Made by a program: the position numbers and the translations under genes
Assembly (NCBI RefSeq): GCF_963924675.1
Contig: NC_089225.1
Span: 113,989,094-114,053,093, forward strand
Source: Phocoena phocoena
Taxonomy: Eukaryota; Chordata; Mammalia; Artiodactyla; Phocoenidae
DNA length: 64,000 bases
Reading direction: 5' to 3'
In this document: positions 11,844 through 22,630 of the stretch, in pieces
Layout: each line of letters starts with the position of its first letter
Numbering within the stretch: position 1 is the first letter of the stretch
Notes under the pieces: generated by a model
What the model was told of the DNA's origin: nothing
Seen by the model: only the letters and a program-made list of their open reading frames with translations
Database searches by the model: none

Positions 11844-12133
11844 GGGCTTCCCTGGTGGCGCAGTGGTTGAGAATCTGCCTCCCAATGCAGGGGACACGTG
11901 TTCGAGCCCTGGTCTGGGAGGATCCCACACACCGCAGAGCAACTAGGCCCGTGCGCCACAACTACTGAGCCTGCCTGACTGGAGCCTGTGCTCCGCAACA
12001 AGAGAGGCCGCGATAGTGAGAGGCCCGCGTACCGCGATGAAGAGTGGCCCCCGCTTTCCGCAACTAAAGAAAGCCCTCGCACAGAAACGAAGACCCAACA
12101 CAGCCAAAAATAAATAATAAATAAATTTTTTTT
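11844..12133 (+). mobile_element. full-length CHR-type SINE with long 3' tail, 3
   Basis: The head starts gggcttccctggtggcgcag at 11,844, and the body continues past the point where the other copies end in poly(A): after gtgagaggcccgcgtaccgc come a further ~70 bases including aacgaagacccaacacagcc and an aaataaataaat-type tail. This is the longer CHR subfamily, of which the shorter copies in the window look like 3'-deleted forms. A target-site duplication aaaaagacatttttaggg lies at 11,829-11,846 and 12,134-12,151 (the last ggg overlaps the SINE start), giving at least 15 perfect bases. Confidence 0.92.
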
Positions 12134-12253
12134 AAAAAGACATTTTTAGGGCCTTACGTGGGTTTACTGCATCTGCCCCCACTCACCATCACCCACCTCG
12201 CCGGGAGTCCACCTGGGGGCAGGTGGGCACTGGTCTGATTGCAGGCAGAATGC

Positions 12254-12259
12254 TTTATT
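12254..12259 (-). promoter_or_regulatory. candidate polyadenylation signal AATAAA
   Basis: TTTATT on the plus strand is AATAAA on the minus strand, in the context accaataaagcattctgcc with GT-rich sequence about 35-60 bases downstream. This is better supported than most chance hexamers in the window, but no transcript is known here. Confidence 0.35.
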
Positions 12260-12527
12260 GGTCTGTCTGGGCTCTTGTGGTCAGCAGGTCCCGGAAACCT
12301 GAGGCCTCCACAGTGGCCTGAGCGCTGGCAGTGTCCCTGCTGCTCTGTGTCACGCTGGTCCTGGAGATGGGGTCCCAGGCAGTGGCAGTGCCTTGGGGAT
12401 GGGAGGTGGGATGAAGAGGATGCCTGCCTCGTGCTGGAGATGGTGGGACTGAAGGTTCTTATTGGCTCAGTCACTACTGGGATCTGACTTGGTTCAGGCA
12501 GAGACTGGCCGCACAGTGGCAGCCTGC
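12254..12527 (-). other. candidate terminal exon on the minus strand
   Basis: On the minus strand a pyrimidine-rich tract followed by cctcgcag (AG ending at 12,528) makes a plausible 3' splice site. The following ~270 bases stay open in one frame and lead to AATAAA at 12,259-12,254, with G/T-rich sequence (ggtgggtgatggtgagtggg) a short way downstream, as expected for a cleavage and polyadenylation site. The peptide is rich in Ser, Pro and His and matches no family I know, so this may be a noncoding or 3'UTR exon. Inference from signals only. Confidence 0.3.
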
Positions 12528-12549
12528 CTGCGAGGGTTGGAAAGGACAC

Positions 12550-13600
12550 ATTTTTAAAAACTCAGCCTGGTCAGCAACAAACCCACAGGAAGGAGTCACC
12601 CTCCGTGGAAGCCGGATCAGAGAGTCCAGCTTCAGAAAGAGGAAAACCAATCAACAAGGAGTGAGAAAGAGAAACTCTTTCCTGGGTGTAAAGTAGACAG
12701 TTTCCGAAAAGGAACAGAAGACAAATTTCAGCATTTGGAACAACTCACACCGACGGCAGACGTTCCCGGAAAGATGCGTCTGACGAGGCAATCAGACAAT
12801 CCCCCCAAAGTCAGGTAGCTGCCACCCGCATCCATGACGTTCCATCAGGAGGCGGTGACGGCTTCAGGCTACCCCGAGAGGTTCAGGAGAAAATCGGCAC
12901 CTTCAGGGAAGCCTGGAGCTGCTTTCACAGACACTGGAGGATTCAGGGGAGCAGGGAGTAAACGTGTTCTGCAGCAGAAAGAACATTAGGAACCTGGAGC
13001 AGGTGCACAGGAGGCCCAGGTGGACATGCCAAACAAGGAGAGGTGAGGAGACCTGCTGGGAAGGGCACTCGGACTGGATGGAAAAAATCCACCAGAAACA
13101 GACCACCTGGGAGGTGCAGCAGGGGCTCCGAGGGCCCCGATGGATGAGGCTCAGTTAGGCTCCTGCTTGAAAGACGCCACGTGTGCAGGAGAGCAACCGG
13201 TGCAGGGGAAACCATCGATGCCCTTAAAGACCACCTGCCATCTCTGCCCCGGGAGAGCTTCGCCACAGTCAGGAAACCACAGTCAGAAGGGGAAGGCCAG
13301 TGTCTTTGGACCCACCCACCCATCGGAACAGCGTGCCGCTGGCCTGGCCTCCGTCCTCACCTTGCCCCCTCGTCCCAGAGCAGAGGTTCCAGGGGTCCCT
13401 GGGGCAGCTCCTGGGAAGAGGACTCTGCCCCGCCCCCCAGATTCCAGAACAGGAGGAAGAGAAGCCTGGGAATCTCCCCCACCAGGGCTCCCCTGCCAGG
13501 CACCCCCTCCAGGAGGGCGTCTGCAGCCAGCACTGTCCACACAGCCTGGAAGCAGAAGTGAGTCTCCTCCGAGTTGCCCCACCCGCTTCCGAGGATCCGG
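12550..13600. other. no recognised feature
   Basis: Purine-rich on the plus strand to about 13,110, GC-rich afterwards. Open frames at 13,140-13,640 occur on both strands at the same place, which argues for composition rather than coding. No named repeat identified. Confidence 0.4.
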
Positions 13601-13609
13601 GACCACAGG

Positions 13610-14215
13610 GAGACGCTTTTCTCTCTATTAAAATATTTTGATTTTTCTTCTTGAGTTTTATTACTGTGAAATGATTAATCAGTGGCTCAGATGGAACCCT
13701 CTTATTTTATAAATTCTAGATAATATTCTATAACTGCAGTGTGTGAACAACTCTTATGCTAGTGGCTTACATTTTATCCTATTTACAAGCGGTGTAATTA
13801 TAGTACCTTGTTGTTGCTAATAAATGTATTAAAATAGCCTAGGAACATAGCCAGAATCTTGTCTTCTAAAATAAATACAGTTTCTTTCTCCTCCGGTTTT
13901 GTTGCTATTACATGAATGATCACACAACGTCTCAGATGGAGACTTGGAATTACGGCTTTGGGGACAGTGCTCTATAAATGTATATTATATAAATGTGAAT
14001 CATTATGAAACTGTCACTTCTCATTTGATTTCCACAGAGTGCAAGTAGAATATTTTTGTCACATGGCTTAAAGAATGCCTCCTATTCATCCAGGAACGAC
14101 AATATTTGGTCTCTCACATAAAGCAATTTTGGATTTCCTCTCGTTTGGTTTCACTGCTGTAGCTAAGTGATCACACAATCTCTCACACTGAGGCTGGACA
14201 GGACTGTAACTCCTA
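13610..14215 (+). repeat. diverged tandem repeat, about 2.5-3 copies of a ~245-bp AT-rich unit
   Basis: Three blocks share the same order of words. Block 1 has agttttattactgtgaaatg then attaatcag...ctcagatgga (from 13,654). Block 2 has ggttttgttgctattacatg then aatgatcac...tctcagatgga (from 13,895). Block 3 has tggtttcactgctgtagcta then agtgatcacac...tctcacac (from about 14,141). Blocks 2 and 3 also share aggaac at 13,841 and 14,092, spacing 251; blocks 1 and 2 are about 241 apart. Identity between blocks is only moderate, so the array is old. It is AT-rich amid GC-rich flanks. I do not recognise it as a named satellite or transposon. Confidence 0.6.
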
Positions 14216-15405
14216 GGACGGCAATTTGTCAACAGAGCTCGTGTGGGCCTGGCCAGAGACAACCCTAACCTTACGGGGAAAAGGGCCCAGGTGCCCCGAA
14301 CAGAGTTCACAGGTCAGACCAGCCACTCCGCAGCCAGGCCTGCCCCAGGCAAGGTAGAGGTGACAGAGATTTTCCAGTGACCCCCGACTACCCTCCCCAG
14401 CTCGCAAGTCTGGTCTTGGGTTTGGAAAGGACCTCAGATGGCAAGCCCCTCACCCCCTCCCTGGCCACCTTTGACCTCAGCCTCTGCCTGGCCACTCCCG
14501 TGAGAGTTGGAACTGATGGCTGTGGGCAGGGCCCAGAGACACAGGCCCACTGAGGCCCCCCCGCATGGCTTGACCTCAGGCACCGTGGACCCTGCTCGCT
14601 CAGCCCCGCTTCACCACTGCCGTCGGGTCAGGGAGGGCCACTGTGGGGCTTGACCGTCGTGGGCGCCCAGCTGTCCTGCATCCGGCACCCACTGAGGGTA
14701 TCTGCGCTCACCAGGGTTTGATGTGCTGATTGCTTTACGATGTTCAGAGCACAGGACCTTCCCAGAAGGGCAATGCTATCACTCACTCAGAAGCAGGGTC
14801 CCCAGCGTGTAGCGATCAGTGTCAGCGGGGGGAGGCGGGGGCAGGTTCGAAGGAAGGGGCAGATGTGAACGTTGGTGGGTGCAGGTTGGGAGGGCCTCAG
14901 TGACGCGACAGCAAGAGCAGCTCTGGGGATGCGAGGAAGAGGGTGGAGGGCACTTGGTCTCAGTGTAAATAGAACGGCAGAGCACGATCCACTGTCACAC
15001 ACAATTGCAGCTGGAAGCACAGGAGATCCTTCCTGGAAGCTGGAAGACGCTTTACAGCCCAGCTCTAGGAATAACGGTGAGAGGACAGCTAAGGCAGTAT
15101 TGGAAATAAAATCCAGCGGGTCCCCCTCTGCCGTAACAACAACCGGAACTCAGGGCGTGTTCCCTTCACATCAGCCCCTCTGAGCCTCTCCTGAGAGACT
15201 CACTCAGCCACCTGGTATACCACCTGGCGTCTCCCCTGCAGTGTGGGCCCACTCCTGCCTCATTCCTGGCCCCTGCCGATGTGCAGGGCTTTGTGGGCAC
15301 CACGGGATCGTCGACTTGACCTTACAACCCTTTTAGGATTGAAAGTTCAATTCCCAGGCACGGTGATCAGGTTTCAAATCACTAAATCTGGCTTGACTCT
15401 ACCTT
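14216..15405. other. no recognised feature
   Basis: Unique-looking, moderately GC-rich sequence. Short open frames occur at 14,779-15,183 on both strands. No splice-supported exon or named repeat found. Confidence 0.4.
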
Positions 15406-15409
15406 TCTC

Positions 15410-16495
15410 AGAATATATAATCAGTGTTTCTGTTTCTGGCCGAGATGGAATAATAGGACCTAGAGCTACCCTTCTGTCTGAGCCAAATAAAGACTGGACA
15501 CAGGACAGGAAAGGACTCTTTTTGAGACTCTGGATATGCGGAAATGACATTATACTTGAGCAACGGAAACAAAGACCAGCTGAGCCCCAGCATTGCCCCG
15601 CTCACCGCCCGGAGACAGTGTGGATGGTGGAGAGGACCCAGGTGGGGCCCATGGGACTCCCCAGCTTGAAGTCTGGGGATGTTCAGGGGCTGGAGTTCAG
15701 GAGAGGAGGACGCAGCACAGAGATAAAGCACCAGGCTCTACAGAGGGCGTCCTCCCTGGAGTGTTCCGTAGAGTACTGACCAGGGCGTGCCTCTGAGAAA
15801 ACCGATGCTTATGTGAATGCAAAAACACCTAGCACCCAACGAGCTAAGTCCACAGTGTCTGGATCCAACTGAAAATCACCAAGCCTGCCAAGAAGGAGGG
15901 AAATGTGACCCGTTATAAAAAGGAAAGTCAAGGGGAACTGACGGTGCTGTGACTGGATGGCGGCACTCGTAGACAGGACATCGAGGAAGTTGTTACAACT
16001 TCACCCCACGTGTTCAAGGAGCCAGAAGCAGACACACTGCTTAAACAGAGCTGTGAAGGTGTTAGAAGTACCCAAACCTGAGTCACAGAGACGAAAACCA
16101 CAGGGTCAGAGGGACTGATGGATGGTTTGATATTGCAGATGAAAAGATGACTGAACTTGAAGACAGTGATGGAGACCATCCAAAATGAAACACAGAAATT
16201 TTAAAAGACCAGAAACAAGCAAAGAAAGAAGGACGTACTGCACGAATCCATCGATACAAAATTCTTGGATAGTGGCTAGTGACAGGTGTCACCATACAGC
16301 TGGGGGTGGTGTGGACCATCAGGGAGGGAGGAAGGGACCTCAAAGGAGCATGAGGAAAATTTGGGGGTGATGGGTACTTCAGTATCCGGATTGCGATGGA
16401 GGTTTCATGGTTGAAAATTCATGTCAAACTTATCAAACTGTGTAGTACAAAATACACAGCTTATTGTAGGTCAATTATAGGTCAATAAAGTTGTT
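15410..16495 (+). mobile_element. old L1 (L1M/HAL1-like) with 5' region, ORF1 remnant and 3' end
   Basis: The start has the phrase gccgagatggaataatagga (15,440-15,459), like L1 5' ends. The middle includes an ORF1-like stretch (actgaacttgaagacagtga, 16,150-16,169). The end has the L1 3' phrases tggttgaaaattcatgtcaa (16,409-16,428) and gtcaattataggtcaataaa (16,470-16,489). The reverse transcriptase region is missing, so the element is internally deleted or belongs to the HAL1 half-L1 group. The open frame of 178 codons starting at 15,243 runs into this L1 and is not a host gene. Confidence 0.6.
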
Positions 16496-16531
16496 GTATA
16501 TATATATATACATGTTTGAGAGAGAGAGAGA
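16496..16531 (+). repeat. (TA)n and (GA)n microsatellites
   Basis: A TA run (16,496-16,511) follows the L1 3' end, and after a short acatgtttg spacer comes a run of about six GA units. Such runs commonly seed from A-rich retroposon tails. Confidence 0.85.
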
Positions 16532-16664
16532 ATGGAAAATATTTGGAAGGCATTCAGCAGAACGGTCACTGTAGTCATGTCCAGTGGATCCATTATCGGT
16601 GGTTTTATTCTCTTCATTTGGCATCTGGATTTGCTGATTTCAGTACCGGGGATTTGCACTGCTC

Positions 16665-17165
16665 TTTGTCATAGTTATCTGCTGCCACGTAACAAATGAT
16701 CACACGTGAGCAGCTTAGTCAACACTCGTTTTATCCGCCCACAGTTCCATGGGGCAGAATTCAGCATGGTGAGACTGTCTTCGCCGCTCGGGTCTCAGAA
16801 ACACCAAGCAACATGTGGCAGGGCAGCGTCCCCTTCTGGAGATTCTGCCAAAGAACACTCGACCAGCACACGTGGCACGTTGGTTGAATCTGTGTGACCG
16901 ACTGAGGTCCCATGTCCTTAAGCTTCAGCTGGGGCTGCTCTTGGCCTTTGGAGGCTCCTGCAGTCCCCGCACTGTGGACCCTCAGGCACGCGTGACAGAC
17001 TTTCTCCGTGCATCTTCTGTGTCTGGCCTCTATACTCAGAGCTGACTAGGCCAGCCCACCCCAATAATCTCCCCTTTGATTAACCCAAAGTCCACCGATT
17101 GGTGATCTGAATTACATTTGTAAAGTCCTCTTTGTCACGCTAAGTGTTCACGAATTCTGCTGCCC
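16665..17165 (-). mobile_element. MLT1-type LTR, minus strand
   Basis: Read on plus, the 3' LTR end is recognisable as gttatctgctgccacgtaac (16,674-16,693) and the 5' LTR half as tttgattaacccaaagtcca (17,076-17,095), attggtgatctgaattacat and ttgtaaagtcctctttgtca. These match the reverse complement of MLT1 consensus phrases. About 500 bp, so nearly a full solo LTR. Old and diverged. Confidence 0.6.
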
Positions 17166-17169
17166 CTGT

Positions 17170-20100
17170 CCCTGCCTGGGGGTCTCTAGGGCTTGGGTCA
17201 TCCACCTGGTCAGACACCAACTCCCGTCTAGCCTCAAGCCCCCAGGACAGCCACAGGGTCTTGGAGAAACAGTAGAGTTTTCAGGCCTTGCCCTGGACCC
17301 TCAAAACCCCAATCCTACCAAACCCGGCCCCCTTCAGCGCCTTGGCGGGGTGGGGAACTTCACCACGGCCCCTTTTGTTAGGAAAGTGCTAGCTCCGCTG
17401 GGCACACACTGAAGGGCGGTTCCCACCCGACCAGCAAGGGGACTTCCTCAGAGTGTCCTCCTCCAAGCCCGCCTAGGATGCACAGAGCCCTGAAGGCCCC
17501 TAGGGAGAGGGACCCAGCTCACATGACCCACAACGAGTGGCTTGGGAAGGGAGGTGACTGGTCACGGCCACACTGTCCTCCCTGCTGCCCACGGCTGGGC
17601 CAGCGCCCACGCCCCTCCAGCTCTTCAGTACGGACTCTGGGTGGACAGCTAATTCAGGTGCAATGCTTCGTAAGATCGGAGCCTCTTGTTTGCAGTGCAC
17701 TTGGCGGCATTCAAAGGGCTCCATGCACCCTGAGATCAGAGCAAGAAGGGCCAAAAGGGTGGGTCTGGTGCTTTCCCAGGGACCCCCCGCTTCCAACCAG
17801 AAGCTGAACCCACTACAAATATCACCTTATAGGGCTGCGTGCCAGCAGAGCCCCCTAACACAGCTTGGGGTCACAGGCCCTGCTCTCCAGGGTCCCAGAG
17901 AGCAGTGCCAATCCCTCTCCCAGCCAAGCTGTCCCACCCTCTTGCCTCTTCTGGGTCGCCCTCATCCCAGGGGACCCCGAGTCCTGGCCCCTACCCGGCA
18001 CAGAGCATCCTTGTGGAGTAAATGACAGAATGAATGAATGCATTTTCAAAATGCAAAAATTATTGAAATATCAATGAAAGAGAAGCAGGTAAATGGGGAA
18101 AAGCGGAGAGGTGTTCCATTTCACCAGGAAACTCCTGGTGTTGGCACCCACAACAGAGGCATCTCCCTGGTCTGGGCAAGCGGAGCCCCAGAAAGCCCCA
18201 CCCACTCCCACCAGGGCTCCTGCCCTGGGGTCTGGGGTCCCTTGGGGCTGGATTCTGTGGGTGATGCCCTCGGCCTCTGTCTTCACAGGCCGCGTGTTTT
18301 TAACGCACATTTCCTCCTGCATTCTCTTGAATTGTCCCCCTAGACCCAGCGGCGCAAAACCCCACAGGGGTGAGATTGTATCTCTGTTTGTTTTGGTCGA
18401 TTGAACATTTTCTTTCCTTGTTCAACATTTTTCAGATTTCTGGGGGTTGTTTTCCACCTCTTGATGTTATCTGGGCCCCAGCCAATGGAAACACACGCCG
18501 TCTGCCTGTGGCTGAGGGCGGAGAGCAGAAGCGTAGGGCTGAGATCCTTGTGAAATTTAGCTGCTTCTGGGCCGTTGATCTCCGCTAATCATAACCAAGC
18601 GGAATCTGATTTCCCTAAAGGCAGCCCCCTGTGGGAATAAGTGCTTCCCTCCCAGAGCGAATTTCCTGGATCATAGGCCAACACGGCTCCCTAAAGAGTC
18701 CAGCTGCCGCAGCCAAGGGCAGAAACAAGGGGAACGCAGGCACTGGGGATTTCTCGCTGAAGCCTCGGACCAAGAGGCGGGAAGCACACAGGGCTGGGTT
18801 CCTGTGACCCGAGATGGGGCAGCCTGATGTCCCTCCCAAAGCCTGCCCTGGAGGGCCCTAAATCCAGCTGGGAGGGGACAGTCCATCTGTCACCCATCAC
18901 AGAATGGATGGTTGATCTGGGTGGTGGGCACACAGACGAGGGTCTGTGTGTGCAAATCTTCATAATTGGAAAAGAAAGGAAACCTCTAAGTCTTTGGATC
19001 CACAGACGGCCCACGTAACGGGTCACCTTAATCAAGTGGGTTCTAAGGTCTCCATTGACCAGAAGACAACTGACCCGCAGTTCCCAGGCCTCCAGCTCCT
19101 GCTGGGTGGTGCAGCTCTGGACCAACTGGGGTGTCGAGGTGAGATGGGCATCCCCCGCCTGCCATGTCCCCCACTCAGGGCACCTGGACAGCCCGTCTCC
19201 CTGGGAACTTGGGCACCCCCCTCCTCCCACTGGGCACACGGCCCCAGTTCTGTGCCCAGAGCTCAGGTGCTCCCACCTACCGGAGGCATCGGCCACTCTG
19301 GGCACCAGGCAGAGGCTCCACAGGAGGTCAGCCTCAGTGGATGTCGGGGAGGACATCAGGACCGAGAGGGGTGTGGTGTCCTGAAAACGATTTTTCAAGA
19401 AGATTTCTAACACGCTTGTCCACCAGCTGCCCAGTCAGGCTGTGAAAACCCACCACCACGCAAAGAGAAGCATTTACCAGCCACAGAACAGACGGCACCC
19501 TCCACCCCGCTGAGCTCGGCACTCAGGAGCGCGGCCCATCACATGCAGAGGTAATGGAGAGGAAGGAACCTCGCTTCACCGGCAAATAGGAAGAAAATTG
19601 ATTCAAAGTCGCTGCATCCGGACGCAGGTGGCCGGGGGGATGGTGCCCAGAGCCCAGATGCAGTGGCCACAGCCAGTGCTCTGCTGTCCGAGACTGAAGC
19701 CCCAGCCCCCTGCAGACGGCACTGCTGTGTCAACAGCTCTGGCAAGAAGAGGCACCTGTGACTCGGGAGTCACCACTCTCACGGCCTCCTGCTGCCGTGA
19801 CGGTCACCCTTTCCAGGAAGGGGAGGAGACGCCAAAGATGAGGGACCACGCTGAGCCTCTGTGCAGGGACAGGGCCTGGGAGGGGCGACTCCACCAGCCA
19901 TGGACTCTGTGTGCCTGTGAATAAACCTCTATCCTGATGCAACTTGTTGCAGTGGCGTGAGCCTGGCTCGGCCGAGCGGTACCCGGGTCGGCGATGAGCT
20001 GGTGGCCCAGGGGTCAGATGAGCCCGGCCCTGATCTGGGTCCACTTCCCTCCCACTGGCTGCATAACCTCAAGCGAAGCGTCTCTTCACCGTGAGTTACA

Positions 20101-20280
20101 TACAGCTCGTGCTCGTCAAAGCGAGGCAGCAACACCCAGTCCACAGAGCAGTGTGAAAACCAAGTGAGAAACGTCTGCCAGGGAGCCCGGGGTTACAGAT
20201 ACTGCCCTCCACGGTTAGCGAAACTCACATGTGAAAAGAGAAACTTTCCGACGGTGCGCCCTGGGAGCACCGGGCGAGAC
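17170..20280. other. long stretch with no recognised gene; one possible polyadenylation site
   Basis: Mostly GC-rich unique-looking sequence. Opposed open frames of 154 and 240 codons at 18,691-19,413 overlap on both strands, so at most one could be real, and neither resembles a protein family. A plus-strand AATAAA lies at 19,920-19,925 in the context gcctgtgaataaacctctat, which looks like a transcript 3' end, but no upstream exon was identified. Confidence 0.4.
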
Positions 20281-20284
20281 CACC

Positions 20285-20392
20285 CAAGTGGCAGGGCTGG
20301 GGTTCAAGGTATGCGACTCTCTCTCTCAGCCCCAGTGATCTCACCTGTGAATGGGGATGACAATACACCTGCCTCAGTATACGAGGTGCATG
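20285..20392 (+). mobile_element. MIR SINE remnant, plus strand
   Basis: The segments gggctggggttcaaggtatg and atctcacctgtgaatgggga followed by tgacaatacacctgcctcag correspond to the MIR central region (ggttcgaatcc, then catctgtaaaatggggataa). Diverged and short. Confidence 0.5.
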
Positions 20393-20560
20393 CTGTCCTC
20401 AAGAGACACACTTTAGATCAAAGATGCCCACAGATTGAAAGTAAAATGATGGAAAGATTCAGCACGCAAACAGCAGTCACAAGAAGGCTGGAGTGGCCAC
20501 TTTACTAACAAACAAAATAGAACGGAAACAAAAATACGACAAGGGATAAACGGTGACACT

Positions 20561-20773
20561 TTTTTTTTTTTTTTTTTTTTTGCGGTACGTGGGCCTCTCA
20601 CTGCCGTGGCCTCTCCGGCTGCGGAGCACAGGCTCCGGACGCGCAGGCTCGGCGGCCATGGCTCACGGGCCCAGCCGCTCCGCGGCATGGGGGATCCTCC
20701 CGGACCGGGGCACGAACCCGTGTCCCCTGCATCGGCAGGCGGACCCTCAACCACTGTGCCACCAGGGAAGCCC
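20561..20773 (-). mobile_element. cetacean CHR-type SINE, 4, minus strand
   Basis: A poly(T) of about 22 is followed by gcggtacgtgggcctctcac and ends gccaccagggaagccc, the exact reverse of the CHR SINE. The target-site duplication gtgacact(tt) is at 20,553-20,562 and 20,779-20,788. It lies antisense in an L1 ORF2 remnant. Near-consensus, so relatively young. Open frames running through it (up to 123 codons) are SINE translations. Confidence 0.9.
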
Positions 20774-21658
20774 AGCAGTGACACTTTATAACAAGAAAAG
20801 GGTCAATCCATCAGGAAGAGATAACAATTATATGTGCACCTAACAACAGACCCCTAATTCACGAAGCAAAAGCTGACAGAAGTGAAGAATGAAATAGGCA
20901 CTTCAACAGTAACAGCTGGAGATTCCGATCGTCCCGCTGCCAACAGTGGAGACAACCAAGAAGGGAATAGAAGATTTAAATAACACGGTACAGACCGTGT
21001 AGACCACCACACCCAACAGCTGCAAGGCATACCTGCTTCTTGGAGGCACAGGGAACACTCTCCGAGACAGAGCATATGCTCGGCCGTAAATAAACCTCAG
21101 TGAACGTAACAGGACAGAAATAACACTGTATTCTGTGACCACGATGGAACGGAAGTCAACAGCAGAAAGAAAACTGGGAAGCTTGCAAATATGTGGGAAT
21201 TAAATAGGTCAAAGAAGAAATCAAAAGGACATTTCAAAATGTTTTGAGACAAATGACAATGAAGACACGACACAGCAAAACTTACCAGGTGTAGCTGAAG
21301 CAGGGCTTAGAAGGAAATGCACTGCTGTAAGTGATTATATCAGAAAAGAAGAAATATCCCCAATCTTTCTAACCCTCCATATTAAGACGCTGGAAGATGA
21401 AAGCGTATTAAATGTAAAGGAAGCAGAGGGAAGGAAACAATACTAATTAGTCTGGAAATTAATGAAATAGAGACCAGAAGAGCAACAGAGAAAAATCAAC
21501 GCAACCAAAACTGGGTTCCTTAAAAAGGTTAACAAAAATAACAAGCCATTAGCCAGACTGATCAAGAAAAAAGGAGAGGAGAGTCAAACTACTAGAATCA
21601 GAACTGGAAAAGAGGGGTCATTACAACCAATCTTACAAAAATAAAAAGGATTATAAAG

Positions 21659-21784
21659 GGGGACTTCCCTGGCGGTCCAGTGGTCAGGACTCCATGCTTC
21701 CAATCAGGGGGCGCGTGTTCCATCCCAGGTCGGGGAACGAAGATCTCACATGCTGCACGGTTCGGCCAAAAAAAAAAAAAAAAA
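21659..21784 (+). mobile_element. short tRNA-derived SINE (Bov-tA/CHR-like), 5
   Basis: Starts ggggacttccctggcggtcc and runs through ccagtggtcaggactccatg, ggggcgcgtgttccatccca and acatgctgcacggttcggcc to poly(A). This is the short ~110-bp form without the GC-rich body. The target-site duplication aaaaggattataaagg is at about 21,644-21,659 and 21,781-21,796. Inserted sense in the internally deleted L1. Confidence 0.88.
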
Positions 21785-22026
21785 GGATTATAAAGGAATG
21801 CCAGTGTCGGTGAGGATGAGGAGAAACTGTGGCCTTTGTGCTGGGGGATGATGTAAATGGTGTCACCACTTTAGAAAAACGTCTGGCATTTCCACAAACG
21901 GTTAAATATAGAATTACCATATGATACAGCAATTCCACCCTTAGGCAAATAATCAAGGGAAATGAAAACATACATCCACGCAAAAACTTGTACATGAACG
22001 TTCCTATTGGCATTATTCATAGTATT

Positions 22027-22241
22027 TATTTATTATTTTTATTTTTTTTGCGGTATGCGGGCCTCTCACTGTTGTGGCCTCTCCCATTGTGGAGCACAGG
22101 CTCCGGACGCACAGGCTCAGCGGCCACGGCTCGTGGGCCCAGCCGCTCCGCAGCACGTGGGATCTTCCCGGACCGGGGCACGAACCCGCGTCCCCCGCAT
22201 CGGCAGGCGGACTCTCAACCACTGCGCCACCAGGGAAGCCC
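22027..22241 (-). mobile_element. cetacean CHR-type SINE, 6, minus strand
   Basis: A T-rich lead is followed by gcggtatgcgggcctctcac and ends ccaccagggaagccc. A perfect 13-base target-site duplication tattcatagtatt is at 22,014-22,026 and 22,242-22,254. It splits the L1 3' UTR antisense; removing it restores a continuous L1 phrase. Confidence 0.92.
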
Positions 22242-22630
22242 TATTCATAGTATTCAGAGGGTGGAAAAGAACCCAAAACTGTATCAACAGATGATGGATA
22301 AACAAAATGTGGTCCATGCATACACTGGAATATTATTTGGCCACAAAAAGGAAAGTAGTTCTGATACATTCTACAACATTGTGCTAAGTGAAAGAAGCCA
22401 CTCCCAAAAGAAATGTCCAGAATAAGCAAATGTATACAGACAGAAAGTAGATTACCGGTTGCTTGGTGTGGGGGATGGGAGGATGATGAGAATGATGGCT
22501 GGAGGGCTGAGATTTCTTTGGGGAGTGATGAAATGCTCTCAAGTTTACTGTGCTCTGGCTGTGTTTACCTGTGAATATACTAAAAACCACTGAATTGTAC
22601 ACTTAACAAAACACAAAAAACCTCAGTTGG

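Larger units (their letters stand above)
20393..22630 (+). mobile_element. internally deleted L1 carrying three SINEs
   Basis: Begins within the ORF2 endonuclease region (aagagacacactttagatca, 20,400-20,419), continues through gggtcaatccatcaggaaga and up to atcaagaaaaaaggagagga. After a SINE it continues as L1 3' UTR: gaattaccatatgatacagc (21,911-21,930), gatggataaacaaaatgtgg and gtgctaagtgaaagaagcca. The whole reverse transcriptase part of ORF2 is missing, and the junction lies at or just after the SINE at 21,659-21,784. All frames are broken. Three CHR SINEs sit inside it, two antisense and one sense. Confidence 0.75.

Noticed and set aside
15243..15779. Plus-strand frame of 178 codons
   Set aside because: Runs into the 5' part of an old L1; no host homology.
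18691..19413. Minus-strand frame of 240 codons opposed by plus frames of 154 and 109 codons
   Set aside because: Both strands are open over the same bases and neither shows a domain or splice support.
20413..20784. Minus-strand frame of 123 codons with a lysine run
   Set aside because: Entirely explained by a CHR SINE and its A tail inside an L1 remnant. The same holds for similar frames at 6,774-7,091, 9,040-9,377, 11,722-12,082 and 21,988-22,425.
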